Below, in pieces: positions 8,777 through 16,179 of a stretch of 64,000 nucleotides of DNA; the first letter of the stretch is position 1, and every line of letters begins with the position of its first letter. The translations under genes were made by a program, and so were the position numbers. Source of the stretch: JAZKFT01 sp039925965. Its GTDB lineage: Bacteria > Bacteroidota > Bacteroidia > Chitinophagales > Chitinophagaceae. The notes below the pieces were generated by a model, which saw nothing but the letters and a program-made list of their open reading frames with translations, searched no databases and was not told where the DNA came from. The stretch spans positions 62,001 to 126,000 of the forward strand of contig JBDSXW010000094.1 in the NCBI GenBank assembly GCA_039925965.1, given 5' to 3'.

Positions 8777-10645
8777 TTACCTCCCCATATATACCATCAA
8801 TATCTGCACATCACTTGGATTTACCCCACTGATGCGGCTGGCCTGCCCAAGTGTTCTGGGTTTTATCTTTAGAAACTTTTGACGTGCTTCATTGCTCAAG
8901 GCATTGATCTTTTCATAACTAAAAGAGTCGGGAATTACCAGCTCTTCCAGCTCCCTCATTTTATTTACCAGTTCTTGTTCCTTTACTATATAGGTTTCAT
9001 ATTTCACCTGAATCTCTGCTTGCTCTAATGTCTCTGGATTGAAATGCCCAATCGCCTCCTGGAGTCGCGGCACATATTGAATCAATGACTTTAGGCCTAC
9101 TTGTGGCCGAAGAAGGACTTTAAGTGCCCGTTGTTTTTCTGTGATTGGAGCACTGTTGATCGTTTCCAGAAAGGGGTTAACCTCACCCGCCTCAAAACTG
9201 AAATTGGCTAGTGCTTGCTTCAACTGCTCTATATTTTCTTTCTTCGCCTTCACTTTCTCCATTCGCTCCTGACTGGCCAATCCAATCCTATAACTCATTT
9301 CTGTAAGTCGGAGATCTGCATTATCCTGCCGCAACAGGGTGCGGAACTCGGCGCGGCTGGTAAACATCCGGTACGGCTCGTCAGTTCCTTTATTGATCAG
9401 GTCATCTATCAATACACCGATATAAGCTTCGCTTCTTTTCAATACAAAAGGAACCTGTTCAAATGCTTTCTGGTGTGCATTGATGCCTGCCATTAATCCC
9501 TGGCACGCCGCTTCTTCGTATCCGGTTGTTCCATTGATTTGCCCTGCAAAAAAAAGATTTTGGATGACCTTCGTCTCCAGCGTGTATTGCAGTTGGGTGG
9601 GTGGAAAAAAGTCATATTCAATGGCATAACCTGGCCGAAACATCTTTGCCTTTTCAAATCCCGGAACTTTAGTCAGTGCGGCATATTGGACTTCTTCAGG
9701 CAAACTGCTACTGAAACCGTTCACGTACATCTCTACTGTATTCCATCCCTCTGGCTCTACAAAAAGCTGGTGACGGTCGCGGTCTGCAAACCGGTTGATC
9801 TTATCCTCGATACTAGGGCAATACCTTGGGCCTGTGCCCTGGATCCTTCCCTGGTACATGGGACTCTTATCAAAACCTGTCTTTAATATTTCGTGTACTT
9901 CCGGGCTGGTATAGGTTACCCAGCAGCAACGCTGGCTTTCTGGTTTAATTTTTTCTATGTCGAGGTAAGAAAAGCCAACAATCTCTTCATCCCCTTCCTG
10001 GCGTTCCATTTTGGAATAATCGAGGCTTCGACCATCGATTCTTGGAGGCGTGCCGGTCTTAAGGCGATCGCTTTCAAAACCCAATTCTATTAATTGTTCT
10101 GTAATTCCAAAGGCAGCCTTCTCTCCCATTCGACCTCCACCAAATTGCTTCTCTCCGATATGGATAATGCCGTTTAAAAAAGTGCCACTAGTGATGACCA
10201 CAGATTTCGCCTTGATATCATGACCCAGCCCAGTCTTAACTCCGTAGCAATGGCCATCCTTAACTAACAGGCCCTGCACCATATCCTGGTAGAAATCAAC
10301 ATTTGGTGTTTGTTCCAGCATTTCACGCCAGGTGTTAGCAAATAACATCCGGTCGCTTTGTACCCTTGGGCTCCACATAGCAGGTCCTTTACTACGGTTT
10401 AACATCCTGAACTGGATCATGCTCTTGTCAGTGACGATCCCGGAATAACCTCCCAATGCATCTATTTCGCGCACGATCTGACCTTTGGCGATACCACCCA
10501 TCGCTGGATTGCAACTCATTTGGGCAATGGTTTGCATATTCATTGTGATCAGCAAAACCTTGCTACCTAAGTTTGCTGCTGCTGCCGCAGCTTCACAACC
10601 AGCATGCCCGGCCCCTACAACTATCACATCATATTCTTGAAACAT
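8777..10645 (-). CDS. mnmG: tRNA uridine-5-carboxymethylaminomethyl modification enzyme MnmG
   Basis: A 622-residue FAD protein that, with MnmE, installs the cmnm5 group on U34 of certain tRNAs. The Rossmann motif VVGAGHAGCEAA is at residues 10-21. Other family landmarks are CNPAMGGIAKGQIVREIDAL, the NLFFAGQINGTTGYEEAA block and the C-terminal helical domain with ARISGV-like text (ASRISGVNPSD). The frame stays open upstream for 31 codons, but MFQEYDVIVVGAG at 10645 matches the usual start. It lies near two parS-like sites; mnmG (gidA) is often close to the replication origin in bacteria. Confidence 0.96.
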   Translation of the reverse strand: MFQEYDVIVVGAGHAGCEAAAAAANLGSKVLLITMNMQTIAQMSCNPAMGGIAKGQIVREIDALGGYSGIVTDKSMIQFRMLNRSKGPAMWSPRVQSDRMLFANTWREMLEQTPNVDFYQDMVQGLLVKDGHCYGVKTGLGHDIKAKSVVITSGTFLNGIIHIGEKQFGGGRMGEKAAFGITEQLIELGFESDRLKTGTPPRIDGRSLDYSKMERQEGDEEIVGFSYLDIEKIKPESQRCCWVTYTSPEVHEILKTGFDKSPMYQGRIQGTGPRYCPSIEDKINRFADRDRHQLFVEPEGWNTVEMYVNGFSSSLPEEVQYAALTKVPGFEKAKMFRPGYAIEYDFFPPTQLQYTLETKVIQNLFFAGQINGTTGYEEAACQGLMAGINAHQKAFEQVPFVLKRSEAYIGVLIDDLINKGTDEPYRMFTSRAEFRTLLRQDNADLRLTEMSYRIGLASQERMEKVKAKKENIEQLKQALANFSFEAGEVNPFLETINSAPITEKQRALKVLLRPQVGLKSLIQYVPRLQEAIGHFNPETLEQAEIQVKYETYIVKEQELVNKMRELEELVIPDSFSYEKINALSNEARQKFLKIKPRTLGQASRISGVNPSDVQILMVYMGR

Positions 10646-10796
10646 AGCTGTAAAGGTAAAATAAAACGGGCTCTTGGATTTGTTATGTCCTGGTGAGCAA
10701 TCGTCCTCGCTTCCTGAAGGCAAATACGGTTTTGCCAAAGACAGATCTGTATTTCGGTTTGATTATGCAGGAATCAATCGCATCATCTTTTTTGGA

Positions 10797-10812
10797 TGTT
10801 CCACGTGGAACA
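10797..10812. promoter_or_regulatory. parS-like ParB binding site
   Basis: The 16-base word TGTTCCACGTGGAACA is a perfect palindrome. It differs at one base from the general chromosomal parS consensus TGTTNCACGTGAAACA. It sits between mnmG and the CAP-domain gene. A second site lies 671 bp away. Confidence 0.75.
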
Positions 10813-10822
10813 GTGTAGGACA

Positions 10823-11514
10823 TTATTGGCAGGAAAAATCAATTACGGCTAGTGAATTCCCCTTTGCATTAAGTGACACACCAAAACCGCCCCTGTGAAA
10901 CCTCGGATCAAGTAGTGATTTGCGATGGCCAAAATCGGGAACGTTAAAATCAAATAGCAGGGACAGGATTGCTTCTAGCGAATTATACCGTTGAGCCGCG
11001 TGGATGCATTCCGATCCGCATTCCTTTATATAAGGTTGCAACCTTTGTTGAAAACTACGTCCATCGCTTGACTGATGCGAGATAGTATTATGATTGCTCA
11101 TATCGACGGCATGTCCTCTGGATATCATAGACAGAACCGCATCAGGCATCACAAGGCACATGGGCTCTTGCACCTCAAATGCCTTCTGCAAGCTTTTGGT
11201 ATTGGCTGATTTGATCTCCGGGTGATAAATCAAAAAAACGTTAATGGCCTTCTTAAGAAACACTGCCGGGCTTTTTCGTGCATAATTAAGGTGTATGCCA
11301 GTTCCCTTTCCTGTATTCCAAGGGCCTTATATCCAGCGGATTCACTGAGCAACTTTTTAAGATCGGCATCTTCCGGTAATGGGTAATTGACAATAATATC
11401 GCGCATTGAGATGAAACCCTGCGAAAAACTCCGGGAAAAAAATAGAACAAACAACACAATAAATAGATGTTTCACGTGGAACACATTCTTGTTGGCTCTT
11501 TTGAGGACTTCCAT
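10823..11514 (-). pseudogene. Secreted CAP/SCP-domain protein split by a frameshift
   Basis: The N-terminal part (from 11514) has a signal peptide (LFIVLFVLFFSRSFSQ) and runs out of frame after a T5 tract at 11272-11276 (A5 on the coding strand). One extra base there would restore MHEKSPAVFLKKAINVF and join it to the second part, which runs to 10823. The second part carries CAP-domain landmarks: GHAVDMSNHN, SHQSSDGRSF, and FGHRKSLLDPRF near the end. CAP proteins are extracellular and of mixed function. The start overlaps the 3' end of ybeY by 43 bp and contains a parS-like site. It could be a true pseudogene, a homopolymer sequencing error or a slippage site. Confidence 0.75.
11468..11483. 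promoter_or_regulatory. parS-like ParB binding site inside coding sequence
   Basis: On the - strand this reads TGTTCCACGTGAAACA, an exact match to the consensus TGTTNCACGTGAAACA. It encodes residues VFHVKH at the start of the CAP gene and also overlaps the last codons of ybeY. Together with 10797-10812 it forms a pair typical of an origin-proximal centromere region. Confidence 0.8.
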
Positions 11515-11933
11515 TGCTCAAATAAACGTAAATAGGTCTCCTCTTTGTATCGCATTGAAGCAATTTCACTTTTCTTTTTATCTCTATAGCCACAGAGGTG
11601 AAGCGCCCCATGAAACAGTATCCGCTGGATCTCCTGCTGAAACGGTACCGTGAATTGCTTCGCGTTCTCTTTCACCCGTTCAATAGAAATATAGATTTCA
11701 CCCACCGTGCCTCCGGTATCAGAGAGGTCAAAAGTGATAATGTCAGTATAATTATCATGCTTTAGAAACGTTTGGTTGATGCCCAGTAGGTAGGCGTCGG
11801 AGCAAAAAACGTACTGGAGGGATTCCATTGGTTTTCCCTCCAGCCGAAATATCTCAGGGATAAATCTCTTCAATGATGGCTTGAACTGAAAGAGTGCTTT
11901 GTTATCAGCATTGGAAAATGATACAGTAGGCAT
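11472..11933 (-). CDS. ybeY: Endoribonuclease / rRNA maturation factor YbeY
   Basis: A 153-residue UPF0054-family metalloprotein needed for 16S rRNA 3' end maturation and 70S ribosome quality control. The zinc-binding signature is seen as FHGALHLCGYRDK near residues 109-121; the family form is HGxLHLxGYDH, so the third ligand position reads R-D-K rather than D-H. DIITFDLSD, typical of the family, is near residue 66. Length is normal. Its 3' end overlaps the start of the CAP-domain gene, and it is divergent from feoA. Confidence 0.92.
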   Translation of the reverse strand: MPTVSFSNADNKALFQFKPSLKRFIPEIFRLEGKPMESLQYVFCSDAYLLGINQTFLKHDNYTDIITFDLSDTGGTVGEIYISIERVKENAKQFTVPFQQEIQRILFHGALHLCGYRDKKKSEIASMRYKEETYLRLFEQWKSSKEPTRMCST

Positions 11934-11969
11934 TTTGACGGAATAAAATAACTTGATTAAGGGCTAAAA

Positions 11970-11977
11970 TAGCTTTG
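11970..11977 (+). promoter_or_regulatory. -7 promoter box of Bacteroidota type before feoA
   Basis: TAGCTTTG matches the TAnnTTTG -7 consensus exactly. It lies 18 bp before the ATG at 11996. It also covers a possible TTG start at 11975, which argues for the ATG. No clear -33 TTTG is present at the right distance. Confidence 0.5.
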
Positions 11978-11995
11978 CATCCACGAAATTGCACA

Positions 11996-12232
11996 ATGTT
12001 GAAGAAACTCTCAGAATTACATTCAGGCGAGTCCGGAATTATAGACTCCTTTACCAGCAATGATATTTTTTTGAAGCTCATGGAAATGGGCTGTGTTCCT
12101 GGGGAAAAAGTGACCGTCGATATGATTGCCCCACTTGGCGATCCCATCTCTATACATGTTTCGGGATACCGGCTCAGCTTGCGGCTAAATGAAGCTGAAC
12201 ATATTTTTATCCTTCAAAATCATCCCAACTAA
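11996..12232 (+). CDS. feoA: FeoA-domain protein
   Basis: A 78-residue SH3-like FeoA domain: LKKLSELHSGESGIIDSF, LKLMEMGCVPGEKVTV, LGDPISIHVSGYRLSLR and the terminal EAEHIFI strand. FeoA normally assists the ferrous iron transporter FeoB. No feoB follows here; nadD comes 15 bp downstream instead. It may act on a FeoB encoded elsewhere. The ATG at 11996 is preferred because an earlier TTG falls in the promoter box. Confidence 0.85.
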   Translation: MLKKLSELHSGESGIIDSFTSNDIFLKLMEMGCVPGEKVTVDMIAPLGDPISIHVSGYRLSLRLNEAEHIFILQNHPN

Positions 12233-12247
12233 CTATCGGTCTGCTCC

Positions 12248-12820
12248 ATGGAAATAGGTCTCTACTTCGGATCCTTTAATCCCATACATGTCGGTCATCT
12301 GATTATTGCCAGCTATGCCCGGCAGACGACTTCGCTGCAACAGGTATGGCTTGTTGTGTCACCTCATAATCCCCTTAAACACGCATCCGGACTGCTCAAC
12401 GAATACCATCGTTTACACTTTGTGCGACTCGCCATTGAAGATGACCTCCATTTGAAAGCAACTGATGTCGAATTTCATTTACCGAAACCTTCTTACACCG
12501 TTCATACGTTGGCTTACCTGAAAGCGAAGTATCCCCATCATACTTTCTCCATCATTATGGGAAGCGACAGCTTTACCAATTTGCCCAAGTGGAAGAATTA
12601 CCGGCATATTCTGGATCACCATAAGATCTATATTTTTATGCGTCCAGGCTTCGACGTAACAGATGACCTGGACGGCAGAATCGAAGTCATTGAAGCACCT
12701 TTGCTACAAATCTCTTCTACCGAAATTCGGTCGATGATTAAAAAGGGACTTTCGGTCAGGTACCTCGTGCCGGACAAGGCCATTAAAGAAATTGAGGACA
12801 ACCGGTATTACAGGGATTAG
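12248..12820 (+). CDS. nadD: Nicotinate-nucleotide adenylyltransferase
   Basis: A 190-residue enzyme that adenylates nicotinate mononucleotide in NAD synthesis. The nucleotidyltransferase signature GLYFGSFNPIHVGHLIIA is at residues 4-21, with the HxGH box. GSDSF and the C-terminal ISSTEIRSMIKKG (the SSTxIR phosphate-binding motif) are present. It lies 15 bp after feoA and is probably cotranscribed. nadA, another NAD synthesis gene, is 6 kb away at 19020. Confidence 0.95.
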   Translation: MEIGLYFGSFNPIHVGHLIIASYARQTTSLQQVWLVVSPHNPLKHASGLLNEYHRLHFVRLAIEDDLHLKATDVEFHLPKPSYTVHTLAYLKAKYPHHTFSIIMGSDSFTNLPKWKNYRHILDHHKIYIFMRPGFDVTDDLDGRIEVIEAPLLQISSTEIRSMIKKGLSVRYLVPDKAIKEIEDNRYYRD

Positions 12821-12884
12821 TGTTTAATTAAAGACTGCTTCCAGACCCAAAATTCTTTTTACTTCCCTTTTTTGGGGGGGTATT

Positions 12885-14153
12885 TTAAAAGATCCAGCCA
12901 AGTAATAGACAGGTACACACAATTACCGGGGATGGAATTTTGGAGAAATATAGAATCAAAAATGTACCCACTAATACACCCAGGTTGATAAAACTGAACG
13001 TATTCATATCGGTAATGGAGACATCTTTCAATAGGTAAAAGGTAGAAGCAATCATGATGCCGACCACCACCGCATTGATGCCCTCCAACGACCGGTAGAT
13101 CACCGCATATTTTTTGAGATTGTGCCAGATCGGGTAAAAGAATAAAACCAGCAGCGCACTCGGCAGAAAAATACAAATAAGCCCAACAATACAACCGGTT
13201 GCCTGCCAGCCCGAGCCCCATTGCCGCATGGCCATTCCGCCATGAAAAGACGCTACTGAAAACACAGGACCCGGAATGGCCTTTACCATTCCACTTCCCG
13301 TGAGGAACTCATCTCCTGTCATGTACTGCCTCCCCAATTCAGGACGTACCACAAACTGCTCATACATAAATGGTGTTAATACATCTCCGCCCCCAAATAC
13401 CAAACTCCCGAAACGATAAAAGTTCTCAGCCAGGTTCATTAACCGATACGAAGCTAGAGGCGGCTCTGGCGGGTGGGTTTGTTTTTGCTTGGCGTATGTG
13501 CTAAAATAGCCAAGTATTAAAAAAATAACGGCAAATAGCCATACATTCATCCACTTGATTTTCTTAGGCGTGAAGGGTTCCTGAATAATACGTTTCTTGC
13601 TAAAATTGGTAATGATACCGCCGAGTACTATAAGCAATGGAAACACCCAGGATGTTTTAAAGAGCAGGTAGGTAGCAAGCATCGCAGTGACGGCGATCAC
13701 AAATGTGATGGTGTTCTTAACTGATATCCTGCACGCATTCACTGCCGCATACGCCAGAAAACCCACCGCCATAGGTTGGATAAATTTAAATATATCAACT
13801 CTAAGTGACTGTTTATCAATGTAATGCAACAAAAATGATAGCAACCCCATGCAGATTCCCGCCGGAACAATCCAAATTATCAGTGTTAGAATGGCTAGCG
13901 GCACGCCTCCTCGCTTATACCCGATTAATGTAAGTGTTTGGGTAGAGCTTGCGCCTGGCAGCAATTGGCAAAATGCTGTATATTCCATCAATTCCTTCTC
14001 CGTGATATCTTTCCGCTGTTTTACAAACCTTTTCATCATCATACCGTAATGCCCCTGCGGACCACCAAAAGCAGTAAGGCTGTGCCATAGTACAGTCCTG
14101 AGAAAACGAAAATGGCGTATCATCTTGACCGAATTACTAACAATCAATGACAT
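12885..14153 (-). CDS. chrA: Chromate transporter, CHR family
   Basis: A 422-residue membrane protein with two CHR halves. The first half starts with AFGGPQGHYGMM (about residues 29-40) and has the LPGASSTQ block (about 69-76). The second begins near residue 235 with FGGGDVLTPFM and carries the matching IPGPVFSVASF block. At least ten hydrophobic segments are visible. Known members export chromate using the proton or sulfate gradient; many relatives have no proven substrate. The exact start is uncertain: MIRHFRFL at residue 11 (14123) is an alternative. Confidence 0.88.
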   Translation of the reverse strand: MSLIVSNSVKMIRHFRFLRTVLWHSLTAFGGPQGHYGMMMKRFVKQRKDITEKELMEYTAFCQLLPGASSTQTLTLIGYKRGGVPLAILTLIIWIVPAGICMGLLSFLLHYIDKQSLRVDIFKFIQPMAVGFLAYAAVNACRISVKNTITFVIAVTAMLATYLLFKTSWVFPLLIVLGGIITNFSKKRIIQEPFTPKKIKWMNVWLFAVIFLILGYFSTYAKQKQTHPPEPPLASYRLMNLAENFYRFGSLVFGGGDVLTPFMYEQFVVRPELGRQYMTGDEFLTGSGMVKAIPGPVFSVASFHGGMAMRQWGSGWQATGCIVGLICIFLPSALLVLFFYPIWHNLKKYAVIYRSLEGINAVVVGIMIASTFYLLKDVSITDMNTFSFINLGVLVGTFLILYFSKIPSPVIVCTCLLLGWIF

Positions 14154-14294
14154 ACGATCTTTTTGAAATTAAATGTGACTGAATTTAAAAGGCAGCTAAT
14201 AATTACAAATGAAGCAATTAATTTAGTCAATTATTAGGAATGTGAAAATCTACGACAGATAAATTAAAAAGCAGTTTCAAAAAAGCAAGCATTT

Positions 14295-15416
14295 ATGAAA
14301 GGTATTAGCTACCGCACACTCCTCTCCCCTTTTATCAGCCAACGAACAAGAGCTGTAGTTCAGCAATACAATCCGACCAAGCCGAACGACAGGCCCGATC
14401 CGGAGAGTATCTCTATTTTTGTTTACGACTATAATAGCGAACAGATCAAGCAGGAAAAGTTGTACACCATACAGAGCTGTTTTCCTTATGTTGATTCTCC
14501 TCATGTTACCTGGATCAATGTAGATGGTTTAAGAAAAGCAGATGTTGAAAGCTTATGCTCCAGGTATCATATACATTACCTGATACAGGAAGATATCTTA
14601 AGTATAGGCCAGCGGCCAAAGATGGATGAAATTGATGGCATTATGTTTTGCCTGCTCAACATGCTTTACTTTAATGAAATAACCGGAGGCGTTGAGCAGG
14701 AACAAATCTCTATTGTAATGGGGCAACACTTCGTGATATCTTTTCAGGAAGATGCAAAACGTGACGTCTTTAACCCGCTCCGCGAAAAACTACAATTTCC
14801 CAATAGCCGGATTCGTCTAAGCCGGGCCGACTATTTATTCTATACCATGATCGACTTAATCGTAGACAATTTTTTTGTGGTGATGGAAAAGCTAGGCGAG
14901 CGGATTGAAGAGATAGAAGAAGAAATTATCCGCAAAGCATCCCGCCAAACACTGAATAAGGTGAACCAGATGCGAAAAGAAATGATCGTATTAAAGCGGA
15001 ATCTGAACCCGGTACGCGATTTAATTAGCGGCATACTTAGAAGTGACAGTGAACTCCTGGATGCAAAAACGGAAAAATTCTTTAAAGATATTTACGACCA
15101 TATCGTACAGGCAAGCGACCTCGCAGAAAACTATCGCGATATGGTAATGAGCTTACAAGATCTGTACCTCAATAACGTAAACCTTAAAATGAATGAGATC
15201 ATGAAGTTCCTTGCCATCGTAACGACGCTGATGGCACCAGCGACTGTAATCGGGGGCATCTTCGGGATGAATTTTGAAACAATCCCCTACCTGCACAACC
15301 ATTTTGGTTTTTGGTTCGCCGTGGCCATTATGATTTTAGCACCACTGTTGATGATCTACTTTTTTTGGAAAAGAGGCTGGTTTGCCAAAGACATTCCCAC
15401 CGATGGGGAAGAGTAA
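14295..15416 (+). CDS. corA: CorA-type magnesium/cobalt channel
   Basis: A 373-residue divalent cation channel. The long cytoplasmic N-terminal part contains the coiled willow helix (about residues 190-260). Two membrane helices sit at the C-terminus (about 300-320 and 335-355), joined by the periplasmic GMN signature (FGMNFETIP). The end FWKRGWF is basic, as in the family. It stops 2 bp before the convergent DUF2480 gene, with no separate terminator visible. Confidence 0.94.
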   Translation: MKGISYRTLLSPFISQRTRAVVQQYNPTKPNDRPDPESISIFVYDYNSEQIKQEKLYTIQSCFPYVDSPHVTWINVDGLRKADVESLCSRYHIHYLIQEDILSIGQRPKMDEIDGIMFCLLNMLYFNEITGGVEQEQISIVMGQHFVISFQEDAKRDVFNPLREKLQFPNSRIRLSRADYLFYTMIDLIVDNFFVVMEKLGERIEEIEEEIIRKASRQTLNKVNQMRKEMIVLKRNLNPVRDLISGILRSDSELLDAKTEKFFKDIYDHIVQASDLAENYRDMVMSLQDLYLNNVNLKMNEIMKFLAIVTTLMAPATVIGGIFGMNFETIPYLHNHFGFWFAVAIMILAPLLMIYFFWKRGWFAKDIPTDGEE

Positions 15417-15418
15417 AG

Positions 15419-15925
15419 CTATTTTCTTTTAAAAATAGGAACGGTGCTACAAGGCTCTCCATACATAATGCTTTTGGCCACTGGTCGTAATAATTTCGTG
15501 ATCTCCAGGTAAGCCGATTCGCCAATCGGCAAATCGCCACAACCTTTGATCACTACCCTCTTGTCTTCGAAATGAGAAGCATTAATGTGGCGGATATTGT
15601 CGACGAGTATCGTTTCCTGCAATTGTTTTTCATTGCCGAAACCAATTAGGCCAGCTACAGGTTGCAGGTAAGTAGCCACTAGCATGTACGCCCACATAGG
15701 TATGATCGCATCGGCGCTACAGGTAATCGCAACGGTCTTTCCTTCAAATGCACACCAGTCGTAGCTTTTCAAAGCTTCCCTGAAATCTTTCTCTTTTAAA
15801 ATTAACCCCATAAAAAGAAAAGGCTGAAGGTCAAAAACTGCAATGGGTTCTTTTGGAAAGTATTCTTCCAGGTCAATTGTGGTTAAAACGCTTTCAGTTA
15901 CTTTATTTATTAAAATCTCGCTCAT
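15419..15925 (-). CDS. DUF2480 family protein
   Basis: A 168-residue cytoplasmic protein recognised as the DUF2480 family, found mainly in Bacteroidota. Landmarks are TIDLEEYFPKEPIAVFDLQPF near the start, LILKEKDFREAL, SADAIIPMWAYMLV in the middle and KGCGDLPIGESAYLEIT near the end, with GEPCSTVPI at the C-terminus. Two conserved Cys (KGCGD, EPCST) and one after AIT (TCSAD) could be functional, but no role is established. It converges with corA. Confidence 0.85.
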   Translation of the reverse strand: MSEILINKVTESVLTTIDLEEYFPKEPIAVFDLQPFLFMGLILKEKDFREALKSYDWCAFEGKTVAITCSADAIIPMWAYMLVATYLQPVAGLIGFGNEKQLQETILVDNIRHINASHFEDKRVVIKGCGDLPIGESAYLEITKLLRPVAKSIMYGEPCSTVPIFKRK

Positions 15926-15972
15926 AATGTAATCTACAAGGTAACAAAAATAGCACTAAAAATTTTCGTGCT

Positions 15973-16012
15973 GCCACAAAGACAATTCGCCACAAAATTT
16001 CGCAAAGAAATT
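15973..16012. repeat. Short-period GCCACAAA / TTCGCAAAG words
   Basis: The gap before the foldase terminator repeats GCCACAAAGACAATTC, GCCACAAAATTTC and GCAAAGAAATT. A related CCTTTGCGC word follows at 16090. This is another example of the degenerate word-like repeats in the window's gaps. Confidence 0.4.
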
Positions 16013-16111
16013 ACCTAAGACAGGTACGGAAATGGAAAATAGTATACTTCAAACCTTCCGAGAGCCGAAAAACCTCCTGTGCGTTGAAGCCTTTGCGCAT
16101 TTACGGCAGCA

Positions 16112-16142
16112 AAAAAAATCCCGCCAAATAATTGACGGGATC
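16112..16142 (-). terminator. Intrinsic terminator of the foldase gene
   Basis: On the - strand, ATCCCGTCAA pairs with TTGGCGGGAT (one T-G pair) around a TTAT loop, followed by eight T. This 10-bp stem plus T run lies about 40 bp past the stop codon at 16180 and is a textbook rho-independent terminator. Confidence 0.88.
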
Positions 16143-16179
16143 CCTGTTAGTTTTGGTTGCGGCTCTCAATAAATTCCGC

